Positions 1-5,445 of a stretch of 7,660 bases of DNA are shown piece by piece. A program made the translations under genes and the position numbers. Position 1 is the stretch's first letter; each line of letters starts with the position of its first letter. Source of the DNA: Pseudomonadota bacterium (GTDB lineage Bacteria; Pseudomonadota; Alphaproteobacteria; Acetobacterales; Acetobacteraceae); NCBI GenBank assembly GCA_021807465.1, contig JAKBCX010000061.1:1-7660 (forward strand), read 5' to 3'. Below the pieces are notes generated by a model. It had not been told where the DNA came from and made no database searches. It was given only the letters and a program-made list of their open reading frames with translations.

Positions 1-752
1 TAGGGCGGTGGCGCGCCATGCGCCATGCCGGCATGGCGCAGCAGAGAGCGTAATGTTGAACGGCATTGCGCCACCGCGCTCTCGTGCCAATGCGGCCCGG
101 CTTCCACCAGCACGCAGGCGGCGCGCTGCTCCGCGCCTTCGGTAAAGCGGCCGTAATCGATGAGCCGTTTGCCGCCCACATGCCCGGTATCTGCGATTAC
201 CTGCCCTGGTGTGCCGATGGCGAAGGCCAGATCGCGCCCGCGCGGGCCTGCGCCGCACAGCAGGCTGGGGTCGGCGGGCCAGAGCATGGTGTGGAGGTCC
301 AGCAGCATATCGGCCGTATTCACCAGCGGCAGAATCTGGCGCGCCCGGTCTAGCTCTGCCGAATGGCGCACGCCGAAAAGCTGGTAATCATCCCATACGC
401 GGTTCATGTCTTCTTCCACGTAGCGCGAGGCGGTGGGGTTTGCGGGGTCGAATTTTGCGTAGGCGGCAAGGTTGGCGAAGCCCAGCGTAAGGCGCCCGCG
501 CAAAGGGCGGAATCTGGCCGCCAGAAGCTCGGCCAGCACAATAGCCCCGGCGAACTCATTGCCATGGATGAGCGATATAACCAGCACATGCGGCCCGGCC
601 GCGCCGGAATCGAGCGTGGTGAAGCCGGGTACGCCGGTATTGCCGTGCAGCCATGGCGAAAGATCGGGCGGGGTGATGGCCAGCACGAATTCGGGCAGGC
701 TGACCTGGGAGGGCAGACAGTTTGGGGTTTCGGGCTTGGGTCCGGAACTCAT
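1..752 (-). CDS. Succinylglutamate desuccinylase/aspartoacylase family zinc hydrolase (3' end at window edge)
   Basis: This is a 250-codon open frame reaching the window edge. It carries the signature residues of the AstE/AspA (M14-like) zinc hydrolases: HGNE at residues 63-66 (zinc ligands His63 and Glu66), DMNR at 115-118 (Arg for the substrate carboxylate), DLHT at 152-155 (zinc ligand His154) and VEAGPH at 216-221 (Glu217 as probable catalytic base). The family removes an acyl group from an N-acyl amino acid or related amide in the cytoplasm; the substrate here cannot be told. No signal peptide is visible. The ATG at 752 is chosen because an in-frame TAA lies seven codons upstream; no clear Shine-Dalgarno precedes it. 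The last two bases seen are TA, so the next codon is either a stop (giving 250 residues, somewhat short for the family) or Tyr. It is divergent from the ELM1 gene. The family call is firm; the specific reaction is not. Confidence 0.88.
   Translation of the reverse strand, partial: MSSGPKPETPNCLPSQVSLPEFVLAITPPDLSPWLHGNTGVPGFTTLDSGAAGPHVLVISLIHGNEFAGAIVLAELLAARFRPLRGRLTLGFANLAAYAKFDPANPTASRYVEEDMNRVWDDYQLFGVRHSAELDRARQILPLVNTADMLLDLHTMLWPADPSLLCGAGPRGRDLAFAIGTPGQVIADTGHVGGKRLIDYGRFTEGAEQRAACVLVEAGPHWHESAVAQCRSTLRSLLRHAGMAHGAPPP
19..40. repeat. 22-bp perfect palindrome near the 3' end of the hydrolase gene
   Basis: Bases 19-29 (TGCGCCATGCC) are exactly complementary, in reverse, to 30-40 (GGCATGGCGCA), with no spacer. 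It encodes part of the RHAGMAHG stretch near the C-terminus. Perfect dyads this long are uncommon even in GC-rich DNA. There is no U-rich tail within the window, so it is not a plain intrinsic terminator. Confidence 0.6.
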
Positions 753-831
753 GCGTGCAATGTAACCGGCTTACTGCATCTGGCAATGCGCCGGGTTGAC
801 GCCAGGGGCGCGCCCCGCCATTGCCGCGTGC
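753..831. promoter_or_regulatory. Divergent intergenic region (hydrolase / ELM1), presumed two-way promoter
   Basis: These 79 bases separate two divergent starts and must hold both promoters unless they lie within the genes. A 12-bp palindrome, GGGGCGCGCCCC, occupies 805-816. A TTGACG at 796-801 resembles a -35 box, but no good -10 follows at the right distance. The boxes are not assigned. Confidence 0.35.
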
Positions 832-1758
832 ATGATTACCGCCAGACTGATTTGCACGGACATAGCCGGGCTGCGCAACCAGGCGCTGGGGCTGGCCGAG
901 GCGGCCGGTTTCACGCCTGATTTGCGGACGCTGCGCTTTCGCAAACCGTGGGATAGAATCCCCACCAGTCTTTGGTTCAACCCACGCCTGGCCGTGGCGG
1001 CAGAGGCATTTGCGCCGCCCTTGCCGCCGGTGGTTATGGGCTGCGGCGGGGCGGGGGCGCGCGTGGCGGCCTGCCTGCGTGGGCCGGATGTGAAGGTGGT
1101 TGCCATCCAGGATCCGCGTATGGATTTGCGGAAATTCGATGCCGTGCTGGCCGCCCGGCATGATGGGATTTCCGGCCCTAACGTAATTGTAACCCGCACT
1201 GCCCTGCACCGTGTAACCCAGGCGCGGCTGGCGGCGGAGCGCGCGGCTTGGGCGCCGTTTTTTGCCCCGTATAAACGGCCTTTGGCGGCGGTGCTGCTGG
1301 GCGGCAATAATGGCCGTTACCGCTTTGGCCCCGAAGAGGCCCGCGCCTTGGCCGCCCAGCTTGCCAGTGTGGCGCGCGAGTTTGGGCTGGTTATTACGCC
1401 CTCGCGCCGCACCGGCGCTGCGGAGCTGGAGATTTTGCGCGCGGCGCTGGAGCCGCTGGGGGCGTGGATTTGGGATTTTACCGGCGAGAATCCGTATTTT
1501 GGTATGCTGGCCTGTGCCGATGCGCTGATTGTGACGGCTGATTCCGTCTCGATGGTGTCGGAGGCGGTGGCGGCCTCGGTACCTGTTTATTTGGCCCGGT
1601 TGCCGGGGCGCTCGGCGCGCATTGGGTATTTTATGCAAGCTCTGCTACGCGACGGGCGTGTGCGCGACTTTGCCGGAAGGCTGGAGCTGTGGAATACATC
1701 TCCGCTTGACGACACGGAATGGGCAGGGGCGGAGCTGCGCCGCCTTTTGGGGTTATAG
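832..1758 (+). CDS. Mitochondrial fission ELM1 family (GT-B-like) protein
   Basis: The 308-residue product matches the bacterial ELM1/COG3660 family (formerly DUF1022). Visible landmarks are the N-terminal TDIAG...NQALGLAEAAG segment (9-26), IQDPR (92-96), LLGGNNGRYRF (155-165), TPSRRTG (189-195), FTGENPYFGMLA (216-227) and ADALIVTADSVSMVSEA (229-245). The last resembles the donor-binding half of GT-B glycosyltransferases. The family is named after a plant mitochondrial fission factor. Its bacterial function is unknown, but the fold and usual contexts suggest a role with nucleotide sugars or the envelope. The ATG at 832 is preferred because it puts the family motif at residue 9. A TTG at 796 would add 12 residues without family resemblance. 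Neither start has a strong Shine-Dalgarno. The basic residue I expect after Asp10 (as in DGKAG/DDRAG) is Ile11. The next gene begins 5 bp after the stop, implying coupling. Confidence 0.87.
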   Translation: MITARLICTDIAGLRNQALGLAEAAGFTPDLRTLRFRKPWDRIPTSLWFNPRLAVAAEAFAPPLPPVVMGCGGAGARVAACLRGPDVKVVAIQDPRMDLRKFDAVLAARHDGISGPNVIVTRTALHRVTQARLAAERAAWAPFFAPYKRPLAAVLLGGNNGRYRFGPEEARALAAQLASVAREFGLVITPSRRTGAAELEILRAALEPLGAWIWDFTGENPYFGMLACADALIVTADSVSMVSEAVAASVPVYLARLPGRSARIGYFMQALLRDGRVRDFAGRLELWNTSPLDDTEWAGAELRRLLGL

Positions 1759-1763
1759 GGCAT

Positions 1764-3650
1764 ATGCTGGATATCGAAACATTTGATAATCTGCGTGGCG
1801 GCAACGTGGTTTACAAGGCGCTGGCCCACCCGCTGGCGGCACGTAAGCTGGCGGCGCTGGCTGGGGCCGCGGGGCCGGTTGCCATTTTCGACCCCGATGG
1901 CATAGCCGCGCCCCTGCTGGCTTTGTGCCCGGATTTTGATGTGCGCGGGTTGTATGTGCAGGACGTGCAGGCAGTGGGCAAAATGCGCGGCGGGCACGAG
2001 GCGCGCGCGCTGACAGAGCTGCCCCAGGCGCAGGTGCAAAGCGTGCTGCTGGCCGCATTCGATTCCGGGCGCCTGGCCGAGCGCCTGCCGCCTTTGCTGC
2101 CGCCAGGCGCGAAGCTGCTCACGCTGGATGATGCCAAGTTGCCGCAAGATTGGCTGACCGTGCCGGGGCGGTATTTGGAGGCCCGGAATTTCGCCACGAA
2201 TTTCGTGTTCTTCCGCGATGATGGCCGCTTGGCCACCCGCCTGACCACGGCCAATTATTGGGCCGGGTATGGGGCGGAGAAAGTGCGCTTCCAGTTTATT
2301 CTGTACGCCGTGGATGGCGCGGTGCTGGCGGAATGGGCTGATGATGCCCCGGCCGGGCCGGGCGGTTATGTGCTGGATAGCCGCGAGGTACGTGCGCGCT
2401 TCGGCCTTGGGCCATTTACCGGGCAGCTTTTCATGCACGCCACCGGTGTGGCGGGGCATGATGTGGTGAAATATGCGCTGGATACCTACGCCACCGATAA
2501 TGGTGTCTCGCTTTCCTGCACGCATGATGCCAATGCCTGGCCCTCGGCCCGGTTTGCCGGACTGCCCGCGCCCCGCGAGGATGAGCGGGTGGTTTTATGG
2601 GTGCAGAACAGCCATGCCGTGCCTATTCCCGCCGGTGCGCTGGCGCTGGACAGCATGGGCGCCGGGCACCCGGTACGGCTGCAAACGGAAATTCCACCCT
2701 TTGCCACCATCGCGGTGGATGTGGCGGAGATATTGCCGGGGCTGAACTGGCCGGCGCAGATTGAATTCCATGCCGGGCGCCATGTGGTGCGCCCGCGCTA
2801 CGAGGTGGTGCGTGGTGCCGCCACACGCATTGCGCATGTGAATGTGGAGCGCGCCGATTTGCAGCCGGACCCCGGCATAAAGACCCTGCCGGAAGCGCTG
2901 GGGCGCGGGTTTTTGCTGCCATTCCCCGTGCTGCCGCCCGCGCGCTTCAAAACCCTTGTGCTGCCCACGCCCATGGCGGAAAGCGAGCAGGGCACGCCGC
3001 TGCGCCTGGATGTATTTGCACCCGAGGGCATGAAGATTGCCGAGCATTTTCTGGGGTTATTGCCGCGCGAGCATAAGGGCGTGGTGGATATTGGCGCCAT
3101 GCTGCCTGAGGATGCCTTGCCCATAGGCGGCCATGCGGAGCTGGTGTATGATTTCCGTTTTGGCGGCGATGCGAATGGCTGGATGCACGCTTTGTTCCGC
3201 TGGGAGGATAAAACTTCCGGGCACGCGGCGGAGAGCAGCTTTGGCGCGCATATTTTCAACACCATCATGGTGTATAAGAACGAACCGCAGAGCTATACCG
3301 GCAAGCCGCCTGGGCTTTCCACCAGGCTGTTCCTTAAGCTGGGTTTTGCGGGCAAGCAGAGTTTCTGCATGCTCATCTACCCGGCTTCATCGGGTTGGGC
3401 GGAAAAGTCTAGCACTGACCTTGAGCTTTACGATGGGCAGGGCGCGCTGCTGGATACAGTGCGTATTTCCATCGCCTGCTCGGGGTCGAAGGTTGTCCGT
3501 CCATCGAAATATTTTTCCGGTGATCTGCTGAACGCGGCGGGTGAGCGGGGTTATGTGCTGGTGCGGGATACGACGTGCCGGCTGTTCGGGTTCCACGGGC
3601 TGTATGATGGCGCGGGCGGGTTTTCGTTTGACCATATGTTTGGGTTTTGA
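1764..3650 (+). CDS. Conserved-looking 628-residue protein of unknown function with tandem beta-rich units
   Basis: I do not recognise a named family. There is no signal peptide and no membrane helix, so it is probably cytoplasmic. Residues 1-135 look alpha/beta (GPVAIFDPDG at 37-46, then VRGLYVQDVQAVGK at 60-73). Residues about 140-350 and about 380-615 are beta-rich and appear to be two copies of one unit. GPFTGQLFMHATG (216-228) aligns with PIGGHAELVYDFR (453-465). THDANAWPSARFAG (253-266) aligns with GHAAESSFGAHIFN (486-499). VVLWVQ (276-281) aligns with FCMLIY (534-539). HVVRPRYEV (340-348) may correspond to KVVRPSKYF (576-584). The ATG at 1764 is chosen over an upstream ATG at 1719, which lies inside the ELM1 gene and adds 15 residues unlike a domain start. 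AGGG at 1757-1760, overlapping the ELM1 stop, could serve as a close ribosome site. It is almost certainly cotranscribed with ELM1; codon choice and GC match that gene. Function unknown. Confidence 0.85.
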   Translation: MLDIETFDNLRGGNVVYKALAHPLAARKLAALAGAAGPVAIFDPDGIAAPLLALCPDFDVRGLYVQDVQAVGKMRGGHEARALTELPQAQVQSVLLAAFDSGRLAERLPPLLPPGAKLLTLDDAKLPQDWLTVPGRYLEARNFATNFVFFRDDGRLATRLTTANYWAGYGAEKVRFQFILYAVDGAVLAEWADDAPAGPGGYVLDSREVRARFGLGPFTGQLFMHATGVAGHDVVKYALDTYATDNGVSLSCTHDANAWPSARFAGLPAPREDERVVLWVQNSHAVPIPAGALALDSMGAGHPVRLQTEIPPFATIAVDVAEILPGLNWPAQIEFHAGRHVVRPRYEVVRGAATRIAHVNVERADLQPDPGIKTLPEALGRGFLLPFPVLPPARFKTLVLPTPMAESEQGTPLRLDVFAPEGMKIAEHFLGLLPREHKGVVDIGAMLPEDALPIGGHAELVYDFRFGGDANGWMHALFRWEDKTSGHAAESSFGAHIFNTIMVYKNEPQSYTGKPPGLSTRLFLKLGFAGKQSFCMLIYPASSGWAEKSSTDLELYDGQGALLDTVRISIACSGSKVVRPSKYFSGDLLNAAGERGYVLVRDTTCRLFGFHGLYDGAGGFSFDHMFGF

Positions 3651-3689
3651 CGCCCTGGCCGATGCCGCTTCTGCGTTAGGGTGGAGAGG

Positions 3690-3755
3690 TTAATGATGCT
3701 TTGAAAACGCGATGATCAGAATAACAACCACGGCCGCGTAAATAAAGAGTAACAT
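3690..3755 (-). CDS. Possible small single-pass membrane peptide (21 aa from ATG, up to 42 aa from ATT)
   Basis: Just after the PH-like gene, in a different frame, an open stretch reads as a basic segment (SPKLRKYLR) followed by the hydrophobic run MLLFIYAAVVVILIIAF and a short KHH tail. This is a textbook one-helix layout with positive charges before the helix. The first ATG is at 3755, with no clear ribosome site. The frame stays open upstream to a stop at 3834-3836. An ATT at 3818 has GGAG five bases upstream and would give 42 residues, overlapping the PH-like gene by 14 bases. The same frame can also be reached by a +1 shift at the CCT-TGA that ends the PH-like gene. It may equally be a remnant. 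It rests on composition only. Confidence 0.33.
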   Translation of the reverse strand: MLLFIYAAVVVILIIAFSKHH

Positions 3756-3804
3756 ACGCAGGTATTTGCGTAATTTAGGTGATAAGGGCCGTGACGGCTC
3801 ATGC

Positions 3805-4296
3805 TCAAGGAGTACAATCTTGGCTCCGCTCGTTCAGAAGTTTGGCTATTTCGTCCATGGGTACACTGAATTTGCAGTCGAGAGTCGCAATGACCAGCCC
3901 GTCTTCCTTGAGAATATCTAGGACTTTAACTTTTCGAGGTTTACTGCTGCGGCCATAATAAATGGTTTTCTCCCTTATGCCGATTTGGCCGATGCTGGAC
4001 AGAGGGATATGGAGGGTGGAGGCATACGGTCTGCGCCAGTCGAGTTGCCCATTTGCGATGACCAGCCGGTGGGAACGAAGAATAGCGGGGATAAACATGA
4101 GGGCCAGGGGGAGTCCCCACGTTGGCGGCAGCAAGAGCGTAGCTAAATGCCCCGATGTAACAGCGGATTGGACAAACCAGAGACCCAAACCGCCACAGCC
4201 GAGAACTGAGGCAGCGCCCCTGGCTATGGCTGAAGGGGATATTGGGATCAGCGCCTGTCTGATCGTTAAGCGCGGTTTCACGGTTAATTTGTTCAC
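3805..4296 (-). CDS. Small membrane protein with two N-terminal helices and a probable bacterial PH-like domain
   Basis: The product is 163 residues. Two hydrophobic segments at about 26-46 and 50-72 are followed by a soluble part (about 75-157) with the rhythm of bacterial PH-like domains. That part has short strands (SHRLVIANGQLDW, TLHIPLSSIGQIGI, EKTIYYG, KVKVLDIL, GLVIATLDC) and a closing helix (MDEIAKLLNER). Such domains often sit on the cytoplasmic side after one or two helices; their role is mostly unknown. The start used is GTG at 4296. An ATG four bases upstream (4300) is in another frame and gives a plausible N-terminus (MSEQINRETALNDQ) that then turns into non-protein-like sequence, so a frameshift near the 5' end cannot be excluded. 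No good Shine-Dalgarno precedes either start. GC is lower than in the flanking operons. The gene has no recognised partner, though the possible one-helix peptide follows it directly. Confidence 0.68.
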   Translation of the reverse strand: MNKLTVKPRLTIRQALIPISPSAIARGAASVLGCGGLGLWFVQSAVTSGHLATLLLPPTWGLPLALMFIPAILRSHRLVIANGQLDWRRPYASTLHIPLSSIGQIGIREKTIYYGRSSKPRKVKVLDILKEDGLVIATLDCKFSVPMDEIAKLLNERSQDCTP

Positions 4297-4328
4297 TCAT
4301 CGCAAGCGCTTTTGGAGGCTAGATTCAA

Positions 4329-4345
4329 TCCAGAAGCGATCTGGA
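4329..4345. repeat. Short perfect inverted repeat between the PH-like and Rap1a-like genes
   Basis: TCCAGA and TCTGGA flank a 5-base loop (AGCGA). It lies 29 to 45 bases upstream of the PH-like start at 4300, inside the 112-bp gap. No T-tract follows on either strand, so it is not a convincing terminator. It could be an operator or leader hairpin, or chance. Confidence 0.3.
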
Positions 4346-4412
4346 GCCACGAGCATTCCAGGATCAACATTGGCACTCCCAAGGAGATCTTAAATTTTTG
4401 ACACGGTAGATT

Positions 4413-4811
4413 TTATTGCGACAAACTTTTTGTCTGGCGTGAACATGGAAAGGAATCCGATAGCGCCTCGCCCACAACATCCGAGCCGGATTGCATTTGT
4501 TCTACATAAGGATGAGAGATGATGAATTCCCTAATTGCAGCCACCATTTTACTAAGCGGGTATCCCGCTGTTATGCATGCCGCCGCTCCATTCCCTCGGC
4601 CGTTTCCGATACTGTCCATACCCGTTTCGAATCTAAAATCAGCCACTCCAGCAACATAAGAAAAGCACACGGGTGAATTTTTTATGCACAGCTCAGACAT
4701 TTGGCTGCCGCTGTAATAATCCGGGTAGGTTTGTGCACGAGCGCTGGCGGTGAACAAGCATCCTCCTCCCACCACGACAATACCAAAATATTTATATAAC
4801 CTTTTTTCCAT
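4413..4811 (-). CDS. Exported Rap1a/Tai-like (T6SS immunity fold) small protein
   Basis: The product is 132 residues with a signal peptide: basic MEKRLYKY, hydrophobic FGIVVVGGGCLFTA, and a likely cut after ARA (residue 26). The mature part matches the Rap1a/Tai pattern as I know it: SGSQMSELC (34-42), then SPVCFSYVAGVADF (46-59), ACITAGYPLSKMVAAIREFI (78-97), SHPYVEQ (99-105) and VVGEALSDSFPC (112-123). Cys42, Cys49, Cys79 and Cys123 are the expected conserved cysteines for two disulfides. The founding members are periplasmic proteins that neutralise type VI amidase toxins, but many homologues in alphaproteobacteria stand alone with no known toxin, as this one does. The ATG at 4811 is chosen because GGAG sits 9 bases upstream; an ATG at 4835 would put eight hydrophilic residues before the signal peptide and has no ribosome site. 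The gene lies in a low-GC patch. Confidence 0.72.
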   Translation of the reverse strand: MEKRLYKYFGIVVVGGGCLFTASARAQTYPDYYSGSQMSELCIKNSPVCFSYVAGVADFRFETGMDSIGNGRGNGAAACITAGYPLSKMVAAIREFIISHPYVEQMQSGSDVVGEALSDSFPCSRQTKSLSQ

Positions 4812-4820
4812 TTTCTTAAA

Positions 4821-4824
4821 CTCC
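4821..4824 (-). promoter_or_regulatory. Ribosome binding site deciding the Rap1a-like start
   Basis: GGAG on the minus strand lies 9 bases before the ATG at 4811. It falls inside the longer alternative frame from 4835, which has no ribosome site of its own, so it favours the shorter product. Confidence 0.5.
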
Positions 4825-4850
4825 GTATATTCCATGGTCGTTCAATAATG

Positions 4851-4870
4851 CTTGTCCAATTTTGGCCAAG
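4851..4870. promoter_or_regulatory. Near-perfect dyad upstream of the Rap1a-like gene
   Basis: Arms CTTGTCCAA and TTGGCCAAG surround a TT centre, with 8 of 9 pairs matching and the ninth able to form G-U in RNA. It sits 40 bases upstream of the preferred start (4811) in a 139-bp non-coding stretch between creA and this gene. The position fits an operator. No convincing -35/-10 pair could be assigned around it. Confidence 0.35.
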
Positions 4871-4974
4871 TCCACAGGAGAAGACAATCCGTTCCTGCAA
4901 TCCAGCTTTGGGAAGGGCAAATTGGTCCATGAAGAAACGCTAACAGATTTATCGCCTATTGCAATGAATTTGTT

Positions 4975-5445
4975 TCACTCCCCGGCAGGCACGGCCGAAA
5001 CCGCGTTGGCGGGCGAACCGTGCAGCACTTTCGTTGAGATAAGCACATACACCAGCGTGTTCGTCTGCCGGTCCACCATGCGGGTCAGCACGAAATGCTT
5101 GAACAGCGCGGAGGCGGAGACGGCGCCGATTTCCTGTTGTTCCGGCAGGCTGGCGGGGATTTTTACCGGCCCGTGCGCCACACAGCTTAGTGCAAACCGG
5201 CTTGGGTCTTCCGCTAACCCTACACTGCCCGCAACGCCGCCCGTTTGCGCGAAGCTGGCATAGCAGGAGACGTTTGGTATGGCCGGGTCGTCGAAATGGC
5301 GCACAACCACTTTGTCGTTAGGGCCGAGCAGGCGGAAATTGGTGCTGACCGAGCCGACGCGCTGATGCCCGCCGCCGTGGAACAGCAGGAAGGCCAGTAT
5401 GGCGACCACAACCAGCGTGGCCAGGGCGGCGTAAACATATTTCAT
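4975..5445 (-). CDS. creA: CreA family protein
   Basis: The product is 156 residues, close to the length of E. coli CreA. After an N-terminal hydrophobic segment (about 5-22, an uncleaved anchor or signal peptide) the sequence follows the family: GSVSTNFRLLGPNDKVVV (31-48), FDDP (51-54), VSCYASFAQTGG (59-70), GLAEDPS (76-82), SC (87-88) and HGSPANAVSAVP (142-153). Cys61 and Cys88 could form a disulfide in the periplasm. CreA is widespread and its biochemical role is unknown. The start is clear: AAGGAG lies 6 bases upstream of the ATG. The start overlaps the stop of the glycosyltransferase gene as ATGA, so it is translated as the last gene of the galE operon. Unlike enterobacteria, no creB, creC or creD lies nearby. 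No obvious terminator follows. Confidence 0.92.
   Translation of the reverse strand: MKYVYAALATLVVVAILAFLLFHGGGHQRVGSVSTNFRLLGPNDKVVVRHFDDPAIPNVSCYASFAQTGGVAGSVGLAEDPSRFALSCVAHGPVKIPASLPEQQEIGAVSASALFKHFVLTRMVDRQTNTLVYVLISTKVLHGSPANAVSAVPAGE

Noticed and set aside
556..1638. 360-residue open frame on the minus strand
   Set aside because: It lies opposite the ELM1 gene and across the hydrolase start. It is rich in Arg, Gln, His and Pro with no motifs, as expected of a GC-rich shadow frame.
1587..2525. 312-residue open frame on the minus strand
   Set aside because: It is antisense to the ELM1 and 628-residue genes, which have consistent coding character; this frame is low in motifs and rich in Arg, Gln and His.
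3651..3689. Possible bidirectional terminator between the convergent genes
   Set aside because: Only weak pairing (CCCT with AGGG) is present, with no stable stem and no T-tract.
4555..4569. Hairpin AGCGGG-TAT-CCCGCT
   Set aside because: It is inside the Rap1a-like coding region with no T-tract, so a terminator or regulatory role is not supported.
4682..4930. 82-residue minus-strand frame beginning upstream of the Rap1a-like gene
   Set aside because: Its first 30 residues are in otherwise empty DNA, but the rest overlaps the Rap1a-like signal peptide in another frame and shows no domain or membrane pattern.
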